From the NCBI RefSeq assembly GCF_003586445.1, contig NZ_CP030028.1, positions 2,680,501 to 2,744,500 on the forward strand: 64,000 bases of DNA. The letters are read 5' to 3'. The notes beneath the pieces are model-generated. The model did no database searches. It was not told the origin of the DNA and worked only from the letters and a program-made list of their open reading frames with translations. Of the stretch, positions 9,263 through 17,936 are shown one piece after another (the first letter of the stretch is position 1; every line of letters begins with the position of its first letter). The position numbers and the translations under genes are program-made. This DNA is from Bacillus sp. Y1 (GTDB lineage: Bacteria > Bacillota > Bacilli > Bacillales > Cytobacillaceae).

Positions 9263-9300
9263 ATAACCAGGAGTAAAGTTACCTTTACTCCTGGTTATTT
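9263..9300 (+). terminator. Terminator-like hairpin after sbcC
   Basis: Perfect 16-bp stem: ATAACCAGGAGTAAAG (9263-9278) and its complement (9283-9298) around a 4-nt loop. The T tract that follows is poor, so termination efficiency is uncertain. Confidence 0.65.
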
Positions 9301-9430
9301 GGTTTATAGGAGGAATATGGTTGCTTTGTAATTTTATTCGTCAAGGGCTATCGAGTACACCAAAAAGGTTGAGCAATTAACATTTTAAAGATAAAGTAAA
9401 AGAGTTGAGAACATTAAAGTAGGTGCAAAC

Positions 9431-11311
9431 ATGGAAAAACGATATTTTACAATAGGCATGGCTGGTCATATTGACCACGGAAAAACAACACTCACGAAGG
9501 CACTGACCAATGTTGATACCGATCGTTTAAAAGAAGAAAAGGAACGGCAAATTTCCATAGAACTAGGGTTTGCCCCCTTATATGAAGATGAAAATATACA
9601 AATATCAGTGATAGATGTTCCAGGACATGAGCGATTTATTAGGCAAATGATTGCTGGAGTGGCAGGTATCGATTTGGTCGTCCTTGTTGTCGCAGCAGAT
9701 GAAGGGGTTATGCCACAAACAAAGGAGCATTTAGAAATACTTGGATTTTTGGGAATTAAGTCAGGGATTGTTGCAATTACCAAAATGGACAAGGTGGACG
9801 AGGAATTTTCAGAACTAGTGAAAGATGATATTTATGAAGAATTAAGTGGAACGGTCTTTGAAAACTCACCTTACGTCCTTGTTGATAGCCTTTCACATAA
9901 AGGAATTGATGAGCTTAAATCACGAATTATACAAACATTAGAACAACAAGACGTTCGTGATATGAAAGGACCCTTTCGCTTGCCAATCGACCAAGTATTT
10001 ACCGTAAAAGGGCAGGGAACCGTTGTTAGAGGAACCGTGTATGAAGGAGCTGTGGAGGAAGGTCAACTTCTTACAATTATGCCTCAAGGAATTGAGGTAA
10101 GAGCAAGGCAGCTTCAAGTACACCACCAACCAGCTAAACAAGCGTTCGCCGGTCAAAGAGCGGCGATAAATATATCAAACGTTACCAAGGAAGAAATTGA
10201 ACGGGGCAATGTACTTGTATCATCCGAGCATTTTAATATCACTCGTACAATTGACGTTTCCATTCAAATGGTAGAAGATCTTGAGCATCTGGTAAAACAG
10301 AGAATGCCGATTAAATGTCATATAGGAACGGCCGAAGTGATGGGTAGAATCGTGTTTTTTGATCGTAATGAACTGAAAGAAGACAGTGGAGAAATTCTTT
10401 GTCAATTAAGACTTGAGGAGGAAATCGTCACAAAGCGAGGAGATCGTTTTATTTTACGCAGACCTAGCCCCCAGGAAACGATCGGCGGGGGATGGGTCAT
10501 CGATCCTAAAGGTGAGAAGTACCGTTTCGGGCATCAAACGATTGAAGAGCTCGCGAAAAAGAAAGAAGGATCACCAACCGAACGCTTAACTGCCGCGTTA
10601 ATGGAGGCAAAAAGTTTGTCAATCGATGAACTCATTAAGCGGACCTCTCTCGATAATGAGGAAGTTTCTCTTGCCCTTGTTGGGGAAGAATTTATCCCAT
10701 ACAGTAGCAAGGAATACACCTTACAAGAAATCATAAAAGATGTTGAGGAAGAATTATTCGACCGATTAAATGATTACCATAACCATTTTCCGCTACGCAA
10801 TGGGATAAATAAAGCTGAGCTGTTACAAGGTTTAATAAAATGGTATCCGAAGTCGTTAGTAGAGTATGTAATAGAACAGGGGTCTGCTACGAAACTGTTT
10901 CAACGAAAGGGACAATTTGTTTCCTTAACCACCTTTACACCACATGTTCCGTCAAATTGGAAAAAACGTATAGACAACCTATTAAATGATTTAAAAAGAG
11001 ATGGTCTTCAAGTAAAATATTTACATGACTACATAAAAGAGGCAGGAATTCCAGAAGCCTTAGTCGAGGACGTTAAGAGATATTGGATCGATCGAGAAAT
11101 GATTTTTCCTCTTGACGAATTCTATTACTATCATGGAGAGGTTTTTACAGAAGCTGTGAAAAGGCTTCAAACTGAAACAGAAAATGAGTTTGATGTAGGG
11201 AAAGCAAAGGAAGTACTCGGATTGTCTAGAAAATACATGATTCCTTTTCTAGAGCGATTAGATGAGAACGGAATCACAAGACGAGTTGAAAACAAGCGAG
11301 TGTGGTTATAA
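9431..11311 (+). CDS. selB: Selenocysteine-specific elongation factor SelB
   Basis: GTPase that delivers selenocysteyl-tRNA to the ribosome at UGA codons with a SECIS element. An EF-Tu-like G domain is intact: GHIDHGKTT at residues 12-20, DVPGH at 62-66, TKMD at 117-120. EF-Tu domain 2- and 3-like segments follow, and the last about 250 residues hold the winged-helix repeats that bind the SECIS hairpin (ending VGKAKEVLGLSRKYMIPFLERL-like, the terminal winged helix). 626 residues is the normal length. No selA or selC is next to it, although selA-selB pairing is common; a selD gene lies at the right end of this window. The ribosome site is AGGTG. Confidence 0.95.
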   Translation: MEKRYFTIGMAGHIDHGKTTLTKALTNVDTDRLKEEKERQISIELGFAPLYEDENIQISVIDVPGHERFIRQMIAGVAGIDLVVLVVAADEGVMPQTKEHLEILGFLGIKSGIVAITKMDKVDEEFSELVKDDIYEELSGTVFENSPYVLVDSLSHKGIDELKSRIIQTLEQQDVRDMKGPFRLPIDQVFTVKGQGTVVRGTVYEGAVEEGQLLTIMPQGIEVRARQLQVHHQPAKQAFAGQRAAINISNVTKEEIERGNVLVSSEHFNITRTIDVSIQMVEDLEHLVKQRMPIKCHIGTAEVMGRIVFFDRNELKEDSGEILCQLRLEEEIVTKRGDRFILRRPSPQETIGGGWVIDPKGEKYRFGHQTIEELAKKKEGSPTERLTAALMEAKSLSIDELIKRTSLDNEEVSLALVGEEFIPYSSKEYTLQEIIKDVEEELFDRLNDYHNHFPLRNGINKAELLQGLIKWYPKSLVEYVIEQGSATKLFQRKGQFVSLTTFTPHVPSNWKKRIDNLLNDLKRDGLQVKYLHDYIKEAGIPEALVEDVKRYWIDREMIFPLDEFYYYHGEVFTEAVKRLQTETENEFDVGKAKEVLGLSRKYMIPFLERLDENGITRRVENKRVWL

Positions 11312-11312
11312 G

Positions 11313-11343
11313 AAGTAGCATCTTTTCGTATGGTGCTACTTTC
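11313..11343 (+). terminator. Weak terminator hairpin after selB
   Basis: AAGTAGCATC (11313-11322) pairs with GGTGCTACTT (11332-11341), followed by only a short TTT. Confidence 0.45.
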
Positions 11344-11366
11344 ACGATTACATAGGGGGAAAATGA

Positions 11367-12197
11367 ATGCATAGGAATAAAGAGCTCCATCAGTTTTTAC
11401 TTGATAAATCTTGGCAGCTAACAGAGGACTGGTATGCTTCGTTGGATAAGAGCGATCCTGCCGGCGTGTATTCTTCCAATGATCCAGTAGTCATTGAAAA
11501 CTTAAAACAGCAAAACTATCGTTTTCACTTGCAGCTTTGCGAAATATTTATTAAAGATGAAGAGCAATTCACACAGGATATTCAAACATGGATACTAGAA
11601 ATTGTTAAGGATGAACCACATTTCCAAACACCCAACCATTTTACATTGCGAGAATTTTTTAGAGTACAAGATCAGTATCTTGATTTTCTTCAAGAGTTTT
11701 CCACCATCCATGAGGGGACATATGACAGACATTCTATAGATGTATGGAATCGTATGATCATTAAAGCCTTTAAGCTGGTAATGTTACGATTTGTTGAGGA
11801 ATTAAATGAATATACTGAGACCCGCCTGCGTGCACAGCAGGAATTAATTAATGAATTAGCCTCTCCCGTTATTGCTATCGATAATAACGCAGCACTGTTA
11901 CCATTAATAGGAGAAATAGATACAAATCGATCGAGGTTTATTATCGAGAATACTTTGTTGCAATGTTCCTCAAAGGGAATAACCGTGTTGTTTATTGACC
12001 TTTCTGGGGTCGTAATGATTGACACCATGGTTGCCCACAAGTTATTTCAGCTAATCGAAGCACTCGATTTAATCGGTGTGAAAACCGTTCTTTCTGGCTT
12101 GCGCCCAGAAATCGCCCAAACTTCAGTCCAACTCGGTCTCAATTTCAATAAAGTCAAAATCGTATCCACCCTCGCCAAAGCACTCGCCAACCGCTAA
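11367..12197 (+). CDS. RsbR-family stressosome protein (N-terminal sensor plus STAS)
   Basis: 276 residues. The N-terminal about 150 residues resemble the globin-like sensor half of RsbR paralogs; the C-terminal STAS domain (about 160-276) includes ASPVIAIDNNAALLPLIGEID and LSGVVMIDTMVAHKL, with Thr220 at the position that RsbT-type kinases phosphorylate. The likely role is in the stressosome that controls the general stress factor sigma-B. The start is ATG 11367 behind AGGGGGA; an out-of-frame ATG at 11363 stops after three codons. No rsbS/rsbT partner is adjacent. The gene ends 3 nt before a copy of the dispersed repeat. Confidence 0.85.
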   Translation: MHRNKELHQFLLDKSWQLTEDWYASLDKSDPAGVYSSNDPVVIENLKQQNYRFHLQLCEIFIKDEEQFTQDIQTWILEIVKDEPHFQTPNHFTLREFFRVQDQYLDFLQEFSTIHEGTYDRHSIDVWNRMIIKAFKLVMLRFVEELNEYTETRLRAQQELINELASPVIAIDNNAALLPLIGEIDTNRSRFIIENTLLQCSSKGITVLFIDLSGVVMIDTMVAHKLFQLIEALDLIGVKTVLSGLRPEIAQTSVQLGLNFNKVKIVSTLAKALANR

Positions 12198-12200
12198 GCT

Positions 12201-12256
12201 GGTGACAGACACCCTTCGTGGACAAAACATAGGGATTTGTCCGCCTGAGATGGACA
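12201..12256 (+). repeat. Copy B of the 56-bp dispersed repeat
   Basis: Begins with GGTGACAGACACC 3 nt after the TAA of the RsbR-like gene, continues CTTCGTGGACAAA, a variable middle, TTTGTCCGCCTGAGATGGACA. It lies between the gene and its terminator, as copy C does. Confidence 0.85.
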
Positions 12257-12262
12257 GTTACA

Positions 12263-12295
12263 AAACCGCTTCTCATAAGGAAGTGGTTTTTTTAT
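12263..12295 (+). terminator. Terminator downstream of repeat B
   Basis: AAACCGCTTC (12263-12272) pairs with GAAGTGGTTT (12280-12289), followed by a T run. Confidence 0.8.
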
Positions 12296-12785
12296 TTGAT
12301 AACAAAAAGCACGTTATGATATCTAACAAAACAGTTCTCAATCAATAGGTTGTAAGTATTATAATGGGCTTAATTCCATTTTTGTTACATAATTTTACAC
12401 ACTCTGCAGAACGATATGTAAGATTTTTTTCTTTCTATACTCCACAATGCCAAATGATCTTCTTGCAAAAAACTTACTCTAGTAACTCCCTAGAACTTCT
12501 CGTCAGAATATCTCACAACCTACCAGTCATAATTAACAAAATGACTAGCCATTGGCTAGAAGGATTTTACATAATGTATCATGCGATGGAAAACAAGCAA
12601 ATGTAAAATTAATTAAAAGTTTAGATTTTTCTGCATTTAATATAAAAACAGGAGGGATACTGTCCATTTACAAGAAATATAATGTACAAGATGTGCATGA
12701 AAATAAAAGGCTGCTATGATTCATTGGTTTTTTTATTTTCAAAAAAATAGAATAGAATTATTTCGGATTAGGGGGAAATAAGAGA
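12296..12785. other. AT-rich intergenic region ahead of the pyrimidine catabolic cluster
   Basis: About 490 bp with no gene I can support. An 80-codon open frame at 12364-12606 has no ribosome site and looks non-coding. TATAAT at 12678-12683 is a possible -10 for the downstream operon but without a good -35; no sigma-54 type GG-N10-GC element was found. The first gene has the ribosome site AGGGGGA at about 12770. Confidence 0.5.
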
Positions 12786-13670
12786 ATGGCAGATCAAGTA
12801 ACCATCGGATTAATTCAAGCTAGCAACGATGTGGATGGAAAAGAACCCGTTGAAGTTCATAAACAAAAAGCAATTGAAAAACATATCAATCTCGTTCGTG
12901 AAGCAAAGGTAAAAGGCGCACAAATTGTTTGCTTGCAAGAAATCTTTTACGGTCCCTACTTTTGTTCTGAGCAAAATACAAAATGGTATGATGCGGCAGA
13001 AGAAATCCCTAATGGCCCCACAACAAAGCTATTTCAGGAGCTTGCTAAGGAACTTGGAGTCGTAATTATTCTGCCAATCTATGAGCGTGAGGGGATTGCC
13101 ACCTATTATAATACAGCAGCGGTTATTGATGCGGACGGCTCTTATTTAGGAAAATATCGCAAACACCATATCCCGCATGTAGCTGTAGGTGATCAGGGGT
13201 ATGGCTTTTGGGAGAAATACTATTTCAAGCCTGGAAATCTAGGATACCCCGTATTTGATACCGCATTTGCAAAAGTCGGAGTGTACATTTGTTATGACCG
13301 ACATTTTCCAGAAGGTGCTCGAGTACTAGGTCTTAATGGAGCCGAAATAGTGTTTAACCCTTCCGCCACAGTTTCTGGTACCTCCGAATACTTGTGGAAG
13401 CTTGAACAGCCTGCCCATGCAGTTGCAAACGGTTATTACGTGGCCGCAATCAATCGTGTTGGTTACGAAGGTCCGTGGAATATGGGCGAATTTTATGGCC
13501 AATCTTACCTCGTTGATCCAAGAGGAAGCTTTGTGGCCATGGGTAGCCGAGACAAAGATGAAGTAATCATTGGAGTAATGGATAAAAAAATGATTCGTGA
13601 AGTAAGAGATGTTTGGCAGTTTTACCGTGATAGACGTCCGGAAACGTATGAGAAAATGACCTCAATTTAG
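12786..13670 (+). CDS. Beta-ureidopropionase (N-carbamoyl-beta-alanine amidohydrolase), nitrilase family
   Basis: Last hydrolytic step of reductive pyrimidine breakdown: N-carbamoyl-beta-alanine to beta-alanine, CO2 and ammonia. The nitrilase triad is visible: Glu52 in LQEIFYGPYF, Lys126 in KYRKHHIPH, Cys169 in YICYDRHFPEG. 294 residues, usual for the family. N-carbamoylputrescine amidase has a similar sequence, but the neighbours (preT, preA, dihydropyrimidinase) make the pyrimidine role much more likely. It is the first gene of the operon, 44 nt before preT. Confidence 0.9.
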   Translation: MADQVTIGLIQASNDVDGKEPVEVHKQKAIEKHINLVREAKVKGAQIVCLQEIFYGPYFCSEQNTKWYDAAEEIPNGPTTKLFQELAKELGVVIILPIYEREGIATYYNTAAVIDADGSYLGKYRKHHIPHVAVGDQGYGFWEKYYFKPGNLGYPVFDTAFAKVGVYICYDRHFPEGARVLGLNGAEIVFNPSATVSGTSEYLWKLEQPAHAVANGYYVAAINRVGYEGPWNMGEFYGQSYLVDPRGSFVAMGSRDKDEVIIGVMDKKMIREVRDVWQFYRDRRPETYEKMTSI

Positions 13671-13714
13671 AAAGCATAGTGTAAAAATGAAAAGCTTAGA
13701 GGGGGTATTTACAT

Positions 13715-15088
13715 TTGAGTACGGTAAAACAATCGAGAATTTCCTACGATCATATAGCTGCTAACTTTCAGGAGGTTCATCCTGGCCTTTCCAATCGAGA
13801 GGCGGTAGAGGAAGCAAATCGCTGCCTTTATTGCTATGATGCACCTTGTATTACAGCCTGTCCAACAGGGATTGATATCCCAACCTTCATTAAGAAAATA
13901 GCCTCAGGAAATATAAAAGGTTCCGCAACCACCATCATGTCAGCCAATCCAATTGGTGCAAGCTGCTCCCGTGTCTGCCCAACAGAAGAATTATGTGAAG
14001 GGGCATGTGTACTCAACCATTCTACTAAACCAATTATGATTGGAAACCTACAACGATATGCAACAGATTGGGCAATGAAAAATAACCAAATCCTTTTTAA
14101 AGCTGGTAAGAAAAACGGTACTTCGGTTGCTATAATCGGTGGTGGACCTGCCGGATTATCAGCGGCTAGAGAGCTCGGTATCCTCGGCTATGACGTAACG
14201 ATTTTTGAAGCAGCTGAACATGCTGGCGGTCTGAATACGTACGGAATCGTTTCGTTCCGACTGCCAAAGGAAGTATCGTTTTGGGAAGTCAAACAAGTGG
14301 AAAGTGTCGATGTAAAAATTCAGACAAACACAAAGGTTGGCGTCGACATCTCTGTCCAAGAAATTCTCGAAAACTATGATGTTGTTATATTAGCCATTGG
14401 CATGTCCAGTGTCCCTAATATAGGGATTGAGGGAGAAGATTTACAAGGGGTATATGATGCGATTGAGTTTGTAAAACAAACGAAAACAAGTCCTATTACA
14501 GATGAGTTCCTCGGTAAAAAAGTTGTTGTTATCGGTGCCGGTAATACAGCAATTGACGGCGCTACTTGCTCTGTTCGCCTCGGAGCAGAAAATGTAAAGA
14601 TCTTATACAGAAGAACGCTAGAGGAAATGACGGCGTATGACTTTGAATATGAATTTGCCAAGCAGGATGGAGTCGAGTTCAGATGGTTAACCGCCCCTGT
14701 CAGAATTATTGGAGATGAACTTGGGAACGTAAAAGCAATTGAATGTATCAAAATGGAACTAACCGAAGCTGGTGAGGATGGTCGACGGAAGCCTGTTCCG
14801 ATAAAAGGCTCTGAATTCCAATTAGAGGTGGATGCTGTTATCAAAGCGATTGGCCAGTCTAGATACGTAAATCTCATCGAAGAGATGAACCTCGAGCATG
14901 ATGGTGGCGTCGTTACAATTAACCAAAACACATACCAAACTTCCAACAAAAAGGTATTTGCTTGTGGAGATGTAATTTTCGGAAAAGGACAAGGAGAAGC
15001 GATGGTAGTTTCCGCAGCACAACAAGGAAAGAAAACTGCCCACGCCATCCACCAAATGATTACCAAAACCGTATCTGAAACCGCCTAA
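13715..15088 (+). CDS. preT: NAD-dependent dihydropyrimidine dehydrogenase, subunit PreT
   Basis: Flavin- and iron-sulfur-containing electron-input subunit; with PreA it interconverts uracil or thymine and the dihydro form using NAD(H). Cys clusters CLYCYDAPCITACP and CSRVCPTEELCEGAC near the N-terminus bind two [4Fe-4S] clusters as in GltD-type proteins. FAD- and NAD-binding GxGxxG motifs occur at IIGGGPAGLSAA and VVIGAGNTAIDGA. 457 residues. The start is TTG 13715 after AGAGGGGG. The gene is immediately followed by preA. Confidence 0.95.
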   Translation: MSTVKQSRISYDHIAANFQEVHPGLSNREAVEEANRCLYCYDAPCITACPTGIDIPTFIKKIASGNIKGSATTIMSANPIGASCSRVCPTEELCEGACVLNHSTKPIMIGNLQRYATDWAMKNNQILFKAGKKNGTSVAIIGGGPAGLSAARELGILGYDVTIFEAAEHAGGLNTYGIVSFRLPKEVSFWEVKQVESVDVKIQTNTKVGVDISVQEILENYDVVILAIGMSSVPNIGIEGEDLQGVYDAIEFVKQTKTSPITDEFLGKKVVVIGAGNTAIDGATCSVRLGAENVKILYRRTLEEMTAYDFEYEFAKQDGVEFRWLTAPVRIIGDELGNVKAIECIKMELTEAGEDGRRKPVPIKGSEFQLEVDAVIKAIGQSRYVNLIEEMNLEHDGGVVTINQNTYQTSNKKVFACGDVIFGKGQGEAMVVSAAQQGKKTAHAIHQMITKTVSETA

Positions 15089-15120
15089 TCAAGGGCTAAT
15101 CAATTCAAGGAGGTATGATG

Positions 15121-16407
15121 ATGGCAGATTTACGTATCAACTTGGCAGGAATTCAATCACCGAATCCTTTCTGGCTCGCTTCAGCTCCCCCAACAAACTC
15201 TGGATATCAAGTTCAGAGAGCTTTTGAGGCGGGATGGGGTGGTGCTGTTTGGAAAACGCTAGGAGAACCGATTTTGAATGTTTCAGCTCGCTTTGCAGCG
15301 GTTAGCTTTAACGGACAAAGGGTGGCGGGATTTAACAATATTGAACTGATCACCGATCGACCTCTTGAAGTGAATCTGAAGGAAATTGCGGAAACGAAAA
15401 AGAAATTCCCTAATCATGCCATCATTGCTTCACTCATGGTGGAGCCAAAACAAGAAAAATGGCATGAAATTGTCAAGAAGGTAGAAGCCATAGGGGTGGA
15501 TGGATTAGAACTCAATTTTGGTTGCCCACACGGAATGGCTGAAAGAGGAATGGGTTCAGCCTCTGGCCAAGTACCTGAGCTAGTCGAAAAACAAACGTAT
15601 TGGGTGAAGGAAGTTGCACAAACACCCGTCATTGTTAAGCTCACTCCGAACATTACCGATATCACCGTTACAGCTGAGGCAGCAACAAGGGGCGGTGCAG
15701 ATGCCATCAGCATGATTAATACCATCAATAGCTTAGCTGGTGTCGATATTGATACTTGGAACACCATTCCTCATGTTGCAGGTAGAGGGGCGCACGGCGG
15801 ATATTGCGGACCCGCAGTAAAACCAATCGCCTTAAATATGGTCGGCGAATGTGCGAGAAATCCTCATATCAATGTTCCGATATCTGGAATAGGCGGGATC
15901 TCAAATTGGAGAGATACCGTGGAATTTTTGTTGATGGGAGCGACAGGCGTACAAGTGTGTACAGCTGCGATGCATCACGGCTTTCGTATCGTTGAGGATA
16001 TGATTGAAGGCCTAAACAATTATCTAGATGACAAAGGAATCGCTTCGGTCATGGATATCGTGGGGAAATCTGTACCTAAATATTCTGATTGGGGAAATCT
16101 TGACCTTAATTATAAAATCGTTGCGAGAATTAATAACGATGTGTGTATCAATTGCAATAAATGTCATATCGCCTGTGAGGACACATCTCACCAATGCATT
16201 GATAGGTTAAAAGGAGCCAACGGGGAGAGTATTTTGCGCGTACGAGAAGAAGATTGTGTAGGCTGTAATTTGTGCTCGATAGTTTGTCCTGTCGACGGTG
16301 CGATCGACATGGTTGAGCTACCAAATGAACTCCCGCCAATGACTTGGAACGAAAGGCAAGCCGCGCTAGGTGCCATCGCATGCAATGTTGACATTATAAA
16401 AAGATAA
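15121..16407 (+). CDS. preA: NAD-dependent dihydropyrimidine dehydrogenase, subunit PreA
   Basis: FMN-containing catalytic subunit with a dihydroorotate-dehydrogenase-like barrel followed by a two-[4Fe-4S] ferredoxin domain (CINCNKCHIAC and CVGCNLCSIVCP). The active-site loop reads NFGCPHGMAERGMGSASGQ; as I recall, the mammalian enzyme has Cys at the Ser of SASGQ, and bacterial proteins vary there. Three ATG codons lie in tandem (15115, 15118, 15121); the third is chosen because it lies 7 nt after AAGGAGG. 428 residues from that start. Confidence 0.95.
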   Translation: MADLRINLAGIQSPNPFWLASAPPTNSGYQVQRAFEAGWGGAVWKTLGEPILNVSARFAAVSFNGQRVAGFNNIELITDRPLEVNLKEIAETKKKFPNHAIIASLMVEPKQEKWHEIVKKVEAIGVDGLELNFGCPHGMAERGMGSASGQVPELVEKQTYWVKEVAQTPVIVKLTPNITDITVTAEAATRGGADAISMINTINSLAGVDIDTWNTIPHVAGRGAHGGYCGPAVKPIALNMVGECARNPHINVPISGIGGISNWRDTVEFLLMGATGVQVCTAAMHHGFRIVEDMIEGLNNYLDDKGIASVMDIVGKSVPKYSDWGNLDLNYKIVARINNDVCINCNKCHIACEDTSHQCIDRLKGANGESILRVREEDCVGCNLCSIVCPVDGAIDMVELPNELPPMTWNERQAALGAIACNVDIIKR

Positions 16408-16429
16408 TTCTTTAAAGGGGGAAACGGAC

Positions 16430-17845
16430 TTGAAGAAAGTAATAAAAAACGGAACGATCGTAACAGCGACAGATACGTTTCAAGCAGACATTCTAATTGA
16501 AAATGGAACAATTCGTCAAATAGGTGAGAACCTCCCATCGAACGATGCGGAGGTGATTGATGCAATTGGAAAATTCGTATTTCCTGGTGGAATCGACCCC
16601 CATACCCATTTAGATATGCCCTTTGGCGGCACGGTAACAAAGGACGATTTCGAAACAGGGACAATCGCTGCAGCATTTGGTGGAACAACTACCGTTATCG
16701 ATTTTTGTTTGACTAATAAGGGTGAACCATTAAAAAATGCGATAAAAGTGTGGCACGATAAATCGAAAGAAAAAGCGGTTATTGACTACAGCTTCCATCT
16801 AATGATCGGTGAAATTAATGACCAAGTACTAGAAGAGCTACCAACAATCATGACGGAGGAGGGGATCACGTCCTTTAAAGTGTTTATGGCATACAAAAAT
16901 GTATTCCAAGCGGATGATGAGACCTTATTCCGTACCTTGTTAGCGGCAAAGGAGCATGGAGCGCTCGTGATGGTGCATGCCGAAAATGGGGATGTAATTG
17001 ACTTCTTAACAAAGAAAGCACTTGAGTTGAATCAGACAGACCCTATTTACCATGCTTTAACCCGACCACCAGAGGTAGAGGGGGAAGCAACTGGAAGAGC
17101 CGCGACTTTAACAGGGCTAGCTGAGTCGCAACTGTACGTCGTGCATGTTTCTTGTGCAGAGGCAGCTAAGAAAATAGCAGAAGCTCGCTCAAAAGGAATT
17201 GATATTTGGGGAGAAACTTGTCCACAATACTTAGTTCTTGATCAGTCCTATCTCGAAAAACCAAATTTTGAGGGAGCCAAATACGTGTGGTCACCGCCAT
17301 TGCGTGAAAAATGGAACCAAGATGTATTATGGAATGCTCTCAAAACAGGTGAGCTGCAAACCCTAGGTTCCGATCAATGCTCCTTTGATTTTGATGGCCA
17401 AAAAAATCTTGGTAAGGGAGACTTTTCAAAAATCCCAAATGGAGGTCCTATCATCGAGGACCGATTATCTATCTTGTTTTCCGAAGGTGTGAAAAAAGGA
17501 AGAATCTCTTTAAACCAGTTTGTAGATATCACTTCAACGAAGGTTGCAAAGCTTTTTGGTCTTTATCCGAAAAAGGGAACCATAGCGATTGGTACAGATG
17601 CTGATATTGTCATATTTGATCCGAATGTTGAGCGGACGATCTCAGCAAAATCGCACCATATGGCGGTTGATTACAATGCCTTCGAAGGAATGGAGGTAGT
17701 TGGTGAACCCGTGTCAGTTCTCTCAAGAGGAGAATTTGTAATCCGTGACAAAACCTTTGTCGGAAAGATTGGTGGTGGACAATACATTAAACGAGCAAGG
17801 TACGGAAAAACGCTAGAAACTGAAAACAAATCCGTACCAATTTAA
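16430..17845 (+). CDS. hydA: Dihydropyrimidinase (D-hydantoinase)
   Basis: Binuclear zinc amidohydrolase that opens dihydrouracil or dihydrothymine to the N-carbamoyl-beta-amino acid. The metal ligands are all present: DPHTH at residues 56-60, the carbamylated Lys150 in TSFKVFMAYK, His183 in MVHAEN, His239 in VHVSC, and Asp315 in LGSDQCSFD. 471 residues, the normal size. The start is TTG 16430 after AAAGGGGG. It lies between preA and the NCS1 permease in the same operon. Confidence 0.95.
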   Translation: MKKVIKNGTIVTATDTFQADILIENGTIRQIGENLPSNDAEVIDAIGKFVFPGGIDPHTHLDMPFGGTVTKDDFETGTIAAAFGGTTTVIDFCLTNKGEPLKNAIKVWHDKSKEKAVIDYSFHLMIGEINDQVLEELPTIMTEEGITSFKVFMAYKNVFQADDETLFRTLLAAKEHGALVMVHAENGDVIDFLTKKALELNQTDPIYHALTRPPEVEGEATGRAATLTGLAESQLYVVHVSCAEAAKKIAEARSKGIDIWGETCPQYLVLDQSYLEKPNFEGAKYVWSPPLREKWNQDVLWNALKTGELQTLGSDQCSFDFDGQKNLGKGDFSKIPNGGPIIEDRLSILFSEGVKKGRISLNQFVDITSTKVAKLFGLYPKKGTIAIGTDADIVIFDPNVERTISAKSHHMAVDYNAFEGMEVVGEPVSVLSRGEFVIRDKTFVGKIGGGQYIKRARYGKTLETENKSVPI

Positions 17846-17868
17846 AACAAAGAATGCAAATGGGAAGG

Positions 17869-17910
17869 ATATAAATTTTCTGTGAGTTCCATTACCAGAA
17901 AATTTTATAT
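17869..17910 (+). other. AT-rich hairpin between hydA and the permease gene
   Basis: ATATAAATTTTCTG (17869-17882) can pair with CAGAAAATTTTATAT (17896-17910) with one bulge. No T run follows, so it is not a canonical terminator; it may be an mRNA processing or stability element in the operon. Confidence 0.45.
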
Positions 17911-17936
17911 ATTAAAACTAGAAAAGGAGTGGTTTC

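Noticed and set aside
9300-9430. Possible tRNA-Sec gene upstream of selB
   Set aside because: No cloverleaf, no UCA anticodon arm and no acceptor pairing could be drawn in the 130-bp gap.
12364-12606. 80-codon open frame in the gap before the pyrimidine cluster
   Set aside because: No ribosome site, AT-rich composition and no recognisable protein features.
14374-15066. 230-codon open frame antisense to preT
   Set aside because: Complement of a well-supported gene in a frame that avoids stops by codon bias; low-complexity Ser/Pro composition.
16188-16688. 166-codon open frame antisense to preA and hydA
   Set aside because: Lies across two conserved genes; no ribosome site or known motif.
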